A model generated the notes under the pieces. It saw nothing but the letters and a program-made list of their open reading frames with translations, did no database searches and was not told the DNA's origin. Below are positions 9,649 to 18,300 of a stretch of DNA of 64,000 bases, in pieces. Within the stretch, counting starts at the first letter, position 1; each line of letters starts with the position of its first letter. The DNA comes from JAGWAJ01 sp965215155 (lineage in GTDB: Bacteria; Acidobacteriota; Vicinamibacteria; Vicinamibacterales; UBA8438): NCBI GenBank assembly GCA_965215155.1, contig CBDCCY010000004.1, forward strand, positions 3,534,001 to 3,598,000. The letters are read 5' to 3'. The translations under genes and the position numbers were made by a program.

Positions 9649-10899
9649 ATGCAACTCAAGAGTATCTTGAATCGGGTCCAGAAGCACCCGTCGTTCATCT
9701 ACGAGACGGTGCGGCTGGTGGAGCACCCGCAGTTGACCCTCGAGGTTCGGGTGCGGCCTCGCGCCGGGACCCGCGCGACGTGCTCGCAGTGCAGGCGCCG
9801 GGCCCCGGGCTACGACACGCAGGCGGTCCGGCGCTTCGACTTCGTGCCCCTGTGGCACATCCCCGTGGTCTTCCTCTACGCGATGCGCCGCGTCGACTGC
9901 CCGCGCTGCGGCGTACGGGTCGAGGCGCTGCCGTGGGCCACCGGCAAGCACCGACTGACCGACGCCTACGCCTGGTTCCTCGCCGGGTGGGCCAGGCGTC
10001 TGTCGTGGCAGGAGGTCGCCGCGGCGTTCCCCACGTCCTGGGACACCGTCTATCGGGCCGTGCGCATGGCGGTCGACTGGGGCCTCGCGCACCGCGACCT
10101 CACGAACATCGAGGCCATCGGCGTCGACGAGCTCTCCCGCCGCCGCGGGCAACGCTACCTGACGCTGGTCTATCAGATCGACGGTCACTGCAAGCGCCTG
10201 CTGTGGGTCGGCCGCGAACGCAAGGCCGCGACGTTGGAGGGCTTCTTCGACTGGTTCGGCCCCGCACGCAGCGCGGCGCTGTATTTCGTCTGCTCGGACA
10301 TGTGGAAGCCCTACCTGAAGGTGGTTGCCGAGCGCGCCGGCCAGGCCGTGCAGGTGCTCGACCGCTTCCACATCATGAGCCATTTCTCGCAAGCGATCGA
10401 CGAGGTGCGCGCGGCGGAGGCCCGGAAGCTCGCCGCCGCGGGCCGGGCGCCGGTGCTCAAGCGCAGCCGCTGGCTCCTGCTCAAGCGTCCGGAGAATCTC
10501 AGCGACGAGCAGCGGGGCCGGCTTGCGGAGCTGGTGCGTCGCAACCTGCGCACGGTTCGCGCCTACCTGCTCAAGGAGGACTTTCAAGCGCTGTGGGGCT
10601 ACGTGTCGCCGTACTGGGCCGGCCGGTTCCTCGACCGCTGGTGCACTCGGACGATGCGCTCGCGGCTCGACCCGATGAAGGAGGTGGCCCGCATGCTGCG
10701 CTCGCACCGCGACCTGATCCTGAACTGGTTCCGGGCCCGAGGGCAGTTCTCCAGTGGCATTGTCGAAGGCTTCAACGGGAAGGCCAGAGTGATCACCAAA
10801 CGGGCGTATGGCTTCCGCACCTCCGCGGCACTGGAAGTCGCTTTGTATCATGCACTTGGCGACCTGCCCGAACCAGAACTCACCCACAGATTCTGCTGA
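9649..10899 (+). CDS. ISL3-family transposase
   Basis: A 416-residue protein. Residues 40-90 carry CSQCRRRAPGYD and VDCPRCGVRVEALPW, the two CxxC zinc ligand pairs of this family, then a helix-turn-helix (LSWQEVAAAFPTSWDTVYRA). The catalytic domain shows EAIGVDELSRRRGQRYLTLV (first D), CSDMWKPYLKVVAERAGQAV and VLDRFHIMSHF (second D region), and SSGIVEGFNGKARVITKRAY (E). The last codons, THRFC and TGA, lie within and just past the inner part of the right inverted repeat. Full length and apparently intact. Confidence 0.92.
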   Translation: MQLKSILNRVQKHPSFIYETVRLVEHPQLTLEVRVRPRAGTRATCSQCRRRAPGYDTQAVRRFDFVPLWHIPVVFLYAMRRVDCPRCGVRVEALPWATGKHRLTDAYAWFLAGWARRLSWQEVAAAFPTSWDTVYRAVRMAVDWGLAHRDLTNIEAIGVDELSRRRGQRYLTLVYQIDGHCKRLLWVGRERKAATLEGFFDWFGPARSAALYFVCSDMWKPYLKVVAERAGQAVQVLDRFHIMSHFSQAIDEVRAAEARKLAAAGRAPVLKRSRWLLLKRPENLSDEQRGRLAELVRRNLRTVRAYLLKEDFQALWGYVSPYWAGRFLDRWCTRTMRSRLDPMKEVARMLRSHRDLILNWFRARGQFSSGIVEGFNGKARVITKRAYGFRTSAALEVALYHALGDLPEPELTHRFC

Positions 10900-11502
10900 C
10901 GAGGCCATCTCCCGACTGCACATGGACAAGGGGCTGGTCGAGGCGCTCCGTGCTTGCCGCGACTTGCCGGACCACTGTCATCTCCAGGTGTTCGGACCAC
11001 GCATGTCCGACACGGACTTTTCCCTGTTCGCGGGGCATCCCAGGGCGAGCTACTGCGGCGTTCTGCAGCCCGAGGAGGTGCCGCAGGTCATGCGCGACCA
11101 TGACGTGCTGCTGTTTCCCAGCTACTACCCGATGGAGGGTTATCCCGGCGTCATCATCGAGGCCTTTCAGTGCGGCTTGCCGGTCATCGCCGCCAGGTGG
11201 CGAGACGTTCCGGAACTCGTCGAGCATGAGGAGAACGGCCTGGTGGTGGAACCGCGCTCCGCTGCGGCCGTGCGGTCTGCAATCGAACGGTTGCTGAACG
11301 ATCCCGGTCTGTATCGGCGGCTTTGCGAGGGTGCGCGGCGGCGCGGCGACGACTTCCGCAGCAAGAACTGGTTCGGGCCCGTCGCCGAGGACCTGCGCGC
11401 GCTGACGCTGGGTACTGGGGCGATAGCGACCGGAACGTATCTCTCGAAGCGGTGAGCAGCCCCGATGGGCAACACAGGCGCGGCTAGGCGCGGCTGGAGC
11501 GC

Positions 11503-12834
11503 TCAGCGGGCGCCGAGGACAACGCGGAATGCCCGCCAGGCGTGGACGGCGTCGTCAGGCCGCGGCAGCCAGATTGAAGGCCAGCGCATGCGAGCAGCTA
11601 TTCCGAACGCCGCCGCGAGCAGGATGAGTCGGCAGATCATGCCCAGGGTCAGCCCCCAAGCGGCGGCCGCTACGCCGGCGACGGGATAGAGCACGAGCAT
11701 CGCAACAAGATTCGCCGCCAGTCCCAGGGAGAAAGCGCAGGAACAGACGCCCGGGCGGTCGATACCCTTGAAGTATGTTCCGAGTATGCCGGCGCAGGCA
11801 CAGGCGAGCACTCCGGGGGCGAGGATCCACAGCAGCGGGACTACCGGCAGGAAGGCTCCGGGGAACAGGATTCGAACCAGCGGCGTGCTGACCGCGAGCA
11901 GGAGGAGAATCGCGGCCACGGTACTGCACGCCACGACCCGCAGGCAGAGCGCCGTCAAATCCGGGCGGCCGCTGCCTGCGATGCGGGGCAGCAGCGCGTT
12001 GCCGACCGCGTCGGAGATCATGCGAAGCCGGAACATGAGCGCGTGCGCGGTTGCGAACAGGCCGATTTCCGCCGGGCTCGCGATCAGCCCGAGAAGGAGA
12101 ACGCCCGCGCTCATTTCTAGCTCGCCGGCTACGCCCGCGGGGTGAAATCGCAGACCGTACGCGATGACTCGCGTGGAGGCGGTGCGGAGCGGATTCACCA
12201 GAACCAGCCCGTGATGGCGCCGCAGGTACCACGCGCACAAGGCCACGGTGCAACCGTGCGCGGCGGCGACCGCGAGCACGGCGCCGTCCACGCCGAGTCC
12301 CGATAGCCGCACGAGGACAAGAAGAACGAGGGCGTTCACGGCGAGGTGAAGCAGGGTGAACACCGCGAGACGTCCGAAGTGGCGGAGGGCCGCGAGTTGA
12401 CGCTCCATGGCGCCCGAGAACGCCATGAGCGGAACCAGGGCAAGCGCCAAAAAGAAGGTACGCGTGTCCGCCTGCTGAAAGAAGGCCATCTCACCGTGGA
12501 CCAACGGGATCGCCAGGGAGACGGCCAGGGCTCCGCCGACGAGGCAGATCGCGAGGGCGGCGCCGACGCCTTCCGAGACGGTCGCCTGTCTCGTGATGAC
12601 GAAGTACTGCGCGCCTTCTCGCGCCCCCGGCGTGAAGAGCACGCTGAGAAAACTCGCGAACACGACGCACAGGGCGAAGCTGCCGCGGCCTGCCGGCAAC
12701 AGCATGTAGGCCAGAAGACTCTGGATCGCGAGGCCCACGACGACCTTGCCGACACGGGTCGCGAACACGATGGCTGCGTCCCGCCCGCCGGTCGTGTACG
12801 GATGTCGTGGTGTATGGGGTTTTTCCGGTGTCAC
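11503..12834 (-). CDS. Wzx-type polysaccharide flippase (MATE/MVF superfamily)
   Basis: GTG 12834 (overlapping the TGA of the upstream glycosyltransferase as GTGA) gives 443 residues with 12-14 predicted membrane helices, beginning DAAIVFATRVGKVVVGLAIQ and including LLPAGRGSFALCVVFASFLS, a segment usual in Wzx proteins. The role would be to flip lipid-linked oligosaccharide units to the periplasm for a Wzy-type polymerase. It is the last gene of a minus-strand operon with 4-bp overlaps at each junction. Fragments of paralogous flippase 5' ends occur at 7158-7412 and 23585-23695. Confidence 0.85.
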   Translation of the reverse strand: MTPEKPHTPRHPYTTGGRDAAIVFATRVGKVVVGLAIQSLLAYMLLPAGRGSFALCVVFASFLSVLFTPGAREGAQYFVITRQATVSEGVGAALAICLVGGALAVSLAIPLVHGEMAFFQQADTRTFFLALALVPLMAFSGAMERQLAALRHFGRLAVFTLLHLAVNALVLLVLVRLSGLGVDGAVLAVAAAHGCTVALCAWYLRRHHGLVLVNPLRTASTRVIAYGLRFHPAGVAGELEMSAGVLLLGLIASPAEIGLFATAHALMFRLRMISDAVGNALLPRIAGSGRPDLTALCLRVVACSTVAAILLLLAVSTPLVRILFPGAFLPVVPLLWILAPGVLACACAGILGTYFKGIDRPGVCSCAFSLGLAANLVAMLVLYPVAGVAAAAWGLTLGMICRLILLAAAFGIAARMRWPSIWLPRPDDAVHAWRAFRVVLGAR

Positions 12835-14090
12835 GGCTGCGACGTTTTCTGGCGCCACGCCAGTTGCTCGAACAGCGCGACATAGGCGTCGGCGGCCTTG
12901 GCGGGTGAGAAGTCGGCTGCGCGCGCCCGCAGCGTTTCCTCGGGTGGGTGCTCGCCGCGCAGGGTCTTGACCAGCGCCCGCGCCAGCGCCGGCGCGTCGC
13001 CCACGGGCGGTAGTTCGCCCCACTGCCCGAGGATTTCACGCGGGCCATAGGGCGTGTCGGTGCTGACCACGGGCGTGCCGCAGGCCAGCGCCTCGAGGAT
13101 AACTGTCGGCAGGCCCTCCCAGCGTGACGAAAGTGCGAGCAGCCCCGCGCGTCTCATGTAACGGTACGGGTTCTCGTCGAAGTCCACGAAACCGATATCC
13201 TCGTCGACGCCGTGGCCCCGCGCCAGGGACAGTAGCGTTGCCCGGTAGGAGGGCGACAGCTTGCCGAGGATGACCAGCCGCGCGTCCACGTCGCGGCGCG
13301 CCAGCCCGAACGCCTCCACGAGGGTGGGGTGGTCCTTCTGGGGCGCCTCGCGCCCGACGCTCAGGACCACCGGCGGCTCGTCGTTCGCAAACCAGGGATG
13401 AGTAACTTCCTCCTGCGCCAGGCGCCGTATGCTGTCGGCGGGGATGGGGTTGTAGATGGCGTGAATGCGCTTGGCGTCCAATCCCAGCGATCGTTGCACG
13501 GATTCGGCCACGCCCCTGGACACCGCCACCACCGCGTCCGCCAGCGGATAGAGCGTCCGTGCGGCGGCCAGCCATTCAGGCGCATAGTCGGCGGTGACGT
13601 TGTTGTGTACCGTGACCACCACTGGAACGGCCCGGTCGCTCAACTGCGTGGCGCAGACCATGGCGGCGTCGGCGCCCGGCAGCGCCGACACCAGCAGGTG
13701 AGGACGCGCCTCGCGAACGTACCGCGCGATCATGTATGTATACGCATAGACGCGGTGACGCCTTCGAACGGGCAGGTCGAGCCCCTTCCGGTTTAGAGCC
13801 AGCCAAGCCCGCGCGGCCCCGGCGGGGTTGACGGTCATCGCCTCCACCTCGACTCCGGACCGCTGCACCTCCTGCAGCAGCTTCCTGTCGGTCCCTGGGA
13901 TCCGCGCCCGATGGACACGCATTCCGCCGGGGACCGCGGCCCGGTAATCACCAGCGAACCGCGGGATCACGAGGTCCGCCCTGTGCCCACGGTCGATGAG
14001 CGACCTCGCCAAGTTGAACATGACGCGCTCCGCCCCGCCGCCGTTCAGGCTGGTCAGCAGGAAGCCGACATGGAGCTTGTCGGACGTCAC
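12831..14090 (-). CDS. GT4 glycosyltransferase, tandem copy a
   Basis: GTG 14090 (GTGA overlap with the upstream gene) gives 419 residues. The N-terminal domain starts LHVGFLLTSLNGGGAERVMF, the glycine-rich GGAER loop of GT4 enzymes. The C-terminal domain has VVLSVGREAPQKDHPTLVEA and EGLPTVILEALACGTPVVST, the E-x7-E donor-binding motif. It transfers an activated sugar to a lipid-linked acceptor by inference. The C-terminal half is almost identical at DNA level to copies b and c, while residues roughly 85-150 (VEVEAMTVNPAGAARAWLAL, VRRRHRVYAYTYMIARYVRE) diverge, the region facing the acceptor. Confidence 0.88.
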   Translation of the reverse strand: MTSDKLHVGFLLTSLNGGGAERVMFNLARSLIDRGHRADLVIPRFAGDYRAAVPGGMRVHRARIPGTDRKLLQEVQRSGVEVEAMTVNPAGAARAWLALNRKGLDLPVRRRHRVYAYTYMIARYVREARPHLLVSALPGADAAMVCATQLSDRAVPVVVTVHNNVTADYAPEWLAAARTLYPLADAVVAVSRGVAESVQRSLGLDAKRIHAIYNPIPADSIRRLAQEEVTHPWFANDEPPVVLSVGREAPQKDHPTLVEAFGLARRDVDARLVILGKLSPSYRATLLSLARGHGVDEDIGFVDFDENPYRYMRRAGLLALSSRWEGLPTVILEALACGTPVVSTDTPYGPREILGQWGELPPVGDAPALARALVKTLRGEHPPEETLRARAADFSPAKAADAYVALFEQLAWRQKTSQP

Positions 14091-15346
14091 GGTGCACGCT
14101 CGCTCACCACCTTCTCGAACAACGTGACGTACGCGTCGGCGGCTTTCTCGGGTGAGAAGTCGGCGGCTCGCGCCCGCAGCGCTTTCTCCGGCGGGTGCTC
14201 GCCGCGCAGGGTCTTGACCAACGCCTGCGCCAGCGCCGGCGCGTCGCCCACGGGCGGTAGTTCGCCCCACTGCCCGAGGATTTCACGCGGGCCATAGGGC
14301 GCGTCCGTGCTGACCACGGGCGTGCCGCAGGCCAGCGCCTCGAGGATCACCGTCGGCAGACCCTCCCAGCGCGAGGAAAGCGCGAGCAGCCCCGCGCGTC
14401 TCATATAGCGGTACGGGTTCTCGTCGAAGTCCACGAAACCGATATCCTCGTCGACGCCGTGGCCCCGCGCCAGGGACAGCAGTGTTGCCCGGTAGGAGGG
14501 CGACAGCTTGCCGAGGATGACCAGCCGCGCGTCCACGTCGCGGCGCGTCAGCCCGAACGCCTCCACGAGGGTGGGGTGGTCCTTCGCGGGCGCCTCGCGC
14601 CCGACGCTCAGGACCACCGGCGGCTCGTCGTCCGCAAACCAGGGATGAGTAACTTCCTCCTGCGCCAGCCGCCGTATGCTGTCGGCGGGGATGGGGTTGT
14701 AGATGGCGTGAATGCGCTTGGCGTCCAATCCCAGCGATCGTTGCACGGATTCGGCCACGCCCCTGGACACCGCCACCACCGCGTCCGCCAGCGGATAGAG
14801 CGTCCGTGCGGCGGCCAGCCATTCAGGCGCATAGTCGGCGGTGACGTTGTTGCGGACCGTGACGACCACCGGAACGGCCCGGTCCGTCAACTCCGCGGCG
14901 CAGACCGTGACGGCGTTTGGGCCCGGAAGCGCGGACACCAGAACATCGGGACGCGCATCACGAACGTACCGCGCCAGAATATGAGCGTAGGGATAGACGG
15001 AGCGCATGCCGCTGCCGCGTATTACGGGTATCCCGGGATACCTCCAAGCGAGAACCAACCATGCCCGCGCGGCCCCGAAGGGGTTGACGGTTGTCTCTTC
15101 CACCTCTATTCCTGCCCTCCGGACTGCGCGCAGCAACATCCTGTCCGTGCCGGGGATCCGCGCCCGATGGACACGCATTCCGCCGGGGACCGCGGCCCGG
15201 TAGTCCCCCGCGAACCGTGGGATCACGAGGTCCGCGCGGTGCCCGCGGTCGATGAGCGACCGCGCCAGGCGGAGAATATTGCGCTCCGCCCCGCCGCCGT
15301 TCAGGTTGGTCAGCAGGAAGCCTACATGGAGCTTGTCAGACGTCAC
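14087..15346 (-). CDS. GT4 glycosyltransferase, tandem copy b
   Basis: GTG 15346, again overlapping the preceding stop as GTGA, gives 419 residues collinear with copy a. N-terminal LHVGFLLTNLNGGGAERNIL and C-terminal EGLPTVILEALACGTPVVST are present. The divergent acceptor-side segment reads VRRAGIEVEETTVNPFGAAR and then PGIPVIRGSGMRSVYPYAHI. The gene body from about 14150 to 14850 is nearly the same as 12900-13600, suggesting recent duplication or gene conversion. Expected to act in the same pathway with a different acceptor. Confidence 0.88.
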   Translation of the reverse strand: MTSDKLHVGFLLTNLNGGGAERNILRLARSLIDRGHRADLVIPRFAGDYRAAVPGGMRVHRARIPGTDRMLLRAVRRAGIEVEETTVNPFGAARAWLVLAWRYPGIPVIRGSGMRSVYPYAHILARYVRDARPDVLVSALPGPNAVTVCAAELTDRAVPVVVTVRNNVTADYAPEWLAAARTLYPLADAVVAVSRGVAESVQRSLGLDAKRIHAIYNPIPADSIRRLAQEEVTHPWFADDEPPVVLSVGREAPAKDHPTLVEAFGLTRRDVDARLVILGKLSPSYRATLLSLARGHGVDEDIGFVDFDENPYRYMRRAGLLALSSRWEGLPTVILEALACGTPVVSTDAPYGPREILGQWGELPPVGDAPALAQALVKTLRGEHPPEKALRARAADFSPEKAADAYVTLFEKVVSERAP

Positions 15347-18300
15347 GGTGCACGCTCGCTCACCACCTTCTCGAACAACGCGACGTACGCGTCGGCGGCT
15401 TTCTCGGGTGAGAAGTCGGCGGCTCGCGCCCGCAGCGCTTTCTCCGGCGGGTGCTCGCCGCGCAGGGTCTTGACCAACTCTTGCGCCAGCGCCGGCGCGT
15501 CGCCCACCGGCGGCAGATCGCCCCACTGCCCGAGGATCTCGCGCGGTCCATAGGGCGCGTCGGTGCTGACCACCGGCGTGCCGCAGGCCAGCGCCTCGAC
15601 GATCACGATCCCCAGGCCCTCCCAGCGCGAGGAGAGCGCGACCAGCGCCGCACGCGCCATGTAGCGATAAGGGTTCTCGTCAAAATCCAGAAAGCCGAGG
15701 TCATCTTCCACTCCGTGCCTCTGCGCCAGGAACTCGAGTCTTGCCCGATAGGGCGCCGAGAGCCTGCCGAGGATGACCAGCCGCGCATCCGCCTCGCGCC
15801 GCGCCAGCCCGAACGCCTCCACCAGGGTAGGATGGTCCTTCGGGGGCGCCTCGCGCCCGACGCTCAGGACCACCGGCGGCTCGTCGTCCGCAAACCAGGG
15901 ATGAGTAACTTCCTCCTGCGCCAGGCGCCGTATGCTGTCGGCGGGGATGGGGTTATAGATGGCGTGAATGCGCTTGGCGTCCAATCCCAGCGATCGTTGC
16001 ACGGATTCGGCCACGCCCCTGGACACCGCCACCACCGCGTCCGCCAGCGGATAGAGCATCCTGGACGTTTCCAGCCACTCCGGCGCATAGCTGGCGGTGA
16101 CGTTGGTGTGTACCGTGACCACCACTGGAACGCACCTTTCAGTCAGCTCCGCAGCGCATACCGCGGCCGCGTCGGCGCTCGGCAGCGCCGACGCCAGCAC
16201 CTGAGGACGCGCCTTGCGGATGTAGCGGATCAGAGTATGGACGGATGCATACAGAGAACGCTTGCGCCGGACTCGTATGCCCGGGTACTTCCGGGCAAGG
16301 ACGAGCCCGATCCAGGCGACCGTGAACGGGTTCACGCCAAGCGCCGTGACCCGCATGCCGTTTGCGTCCTCTGCTCCTCCTCCCGCCGACCGTTGGACTT
16401 CCCGAAGAAACGTCCTGTCGGTGTGCGGAAGCCGCCCTCGATAAAGCCGCAACCCACGGGGGATGGCGGCCCGGTAGTTTCCCGCGAAGCAGGGGATCAC
16501 CAAGTCCGCCCGGTGGCCGCGCGCGATGAGCGACTCCGCCAGGCTCAGAACGACGCGCTCCGCCCCGCCGCCGTTCAGGCTGGGCAGCACGAAGCCGACG
16601 TGGAGCTTGTCGCCGGCCACCGGCTGCGCCTTCGCGCGGCGTCGGTCGCTGTCGTGCGCCGCGCCCATCGCGACGCTCAACCCGGCGAGAAACATGAACG
16701 CTTCAAGGCTGAGCAGATCCGAGAAGGTCATGCTGTACAGGGCGATGATGATGACCCAAGCTACGGTTGCATCCCGGGCAAGCGACTTCGGTGCGCCCCA
16801 TTGCGCGCGCAGCAGCAAGAGAATGGCGGACAGGAACAGCAGCAGCGGGACGATGCCGGCCTCTCCCAGCAACGTAATATACAGATTGTGAGGATCCTGC
16901 AGCAGGCCGCTGTGTGAGATGGGGCTGCCTTCCAGGTACTTCAGCGCCCTCAGACCGTGACCGAAGACCGGTGCTTCCATCGCCTTCCGGAAGCCCAGTC
17001 TCCAGAGCCGCAGTCTGTCCGTCGTCAGGAACGTACACAGGAGGCTGTCATCGCTATCGTGGCTGCGCAGACCGTGCAGCTCGGGCGGCAGGCAGGAGGC
17101 GTCCAGTTCGTTATCCGCCAGGGTCAGGGAAAGCTCCCTGATTTTGGCCAGTTCCAGCGGGACCGCACCAGTAAGACGGTTGTCGGCCAGCCACAGTTGC
17201 CTGAGATTCGCAAGGTCGGCAATCTCGCGCGGGATGGGGCCGGTCAGGCGATTGCCGCCGAGCGACAGCATGGTCAGACCAGCGAGGTTTCCCAGTTCCG
17301 GCGGAATGGCGCCGGTGAGTCGGTTGCCGTCCAACAGCACCATCTCGACATGACTCAGTTCGCCCAATTCCGGGGGAATGTGGCCGGTCAGGTTCCTGTC
17401 ACGCAAGTCCAGCGATACGAGCGTGCCGTGCCTCGTGATGGCGACGCCGTCCCAGGACGCAACTGGGCGGGCGTAGCTCCAGTTCAGCGCCGCGTCGCCC
17501 GCCAGAACGTCGCGCATGCGCATCAGACGCGCGCCGACTTCGAACCGGCCGGGTTTTCTCCAGGGCGGCGGCTCGCAGGCCAGGCCGGCTTCCACCAAGT
17601 CGTGCCGCGTCGTTGCCGCGAGCTGCGAAGCCGGAACGCAACTGGTGAGTGCATTGCCGCCCAGGCGCAGTACCGCAAGACGAGGCAACCGGCCAAGTTC
17701 CGCCAGGATTCCTCCGCCCAGACGATTGTTATCGAGCCGCAGTTCCTCCAGATGCGACAGATTGCCGAACTCCGGATGCACGGCGCCCACCAATGCGTTG
17801 TTCTCCAGCGCAAGCACCCGCAGTTCGGTCAGCGTGGTCAATTCCCACGGAATGCCGCCAGTGAGTTCGTTGCCCCCGAGACGCAGTGAAACGAGTGCCT
17901 GCAACGCATCCAGTTCCGGCGGGATCTCGCCGGTCAGCGCGTTGTTCTCCAGCGTCAGCGTCCGCAGTCCGGTCAGTGCGGCCAGTTCCGGCGGTATGGC
18001 GCCTGTGAGGCGGTTGTCGCCAAGACGCAGAACGGCCAAGCCGTCCAAGGCCGAGAGCGCCGCGGGAATTCGTCCGTTCAGTCCCGTATGCGACAGATCC
18101 AGGGCGATGACGCGCGGCTCGTCCGCAGCTTCGCCGTCGAACGCGGAATAGCCGAGGGTGACGCCGCGCCAATAGTCGATGGGGACCGTGTCGCTCCAGT
18201 TCAGTTCGACATCGCCCGTCAGCACGTCACGGGCGTCCAACAGCGCGACGCAGTCGTCATGCAGGCGCGGCAGTGCTTCGCGGAGGGATCGGCAAAGCGG

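Larger units (their letters stand above)
9328..10906 (+). mobile_element. ISL3-family insertion sequence with 8-bp target duplication
   Basis: A 1579-bp element flanked by the direct repeat ATCTCCCG (9320-9327 and 10907-10914). Ends are inverted: GGTCTTCC then GCAGAATCTGTGGGT at the left, and the complement of GGCCTCGTCA then GCAGAATCTGTGGGT at the right. An 8-bp duplication and a transposase with an N-terminal cysteine zinc-binding region are characteristic of ISL3. The 300-bp leader before the transposase holds a 141-bp palindromic repeat described separately. Confidence 0.9.
8717..11455 (+). pseudogene. GT4 glycosyltransferase interrupted by an ISL3-family element
   Basis: The N-terminal half (8717-9327) reads IVGPLGSGASATNVIGGSKV then a Rossmann-like domain to KLIFISR. 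The C-terminal half (10915-11455) continues LHMDKGLVEALRACRDL, QVFGPRMSDTDFS and the donor-site block YPMEGYPGVIIEAFQCGLPV (E-x7-E). Removing the IS plus one copy of ATCTCCCG restores an uninterrupted 383-residue reading frame. As it stands the 5' part ends at a TAA inside the IS (9352). The parent gene looks otherwise undamaged, so the insertion is probably recent and precise excision would restore it. Confidence 0.85.
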
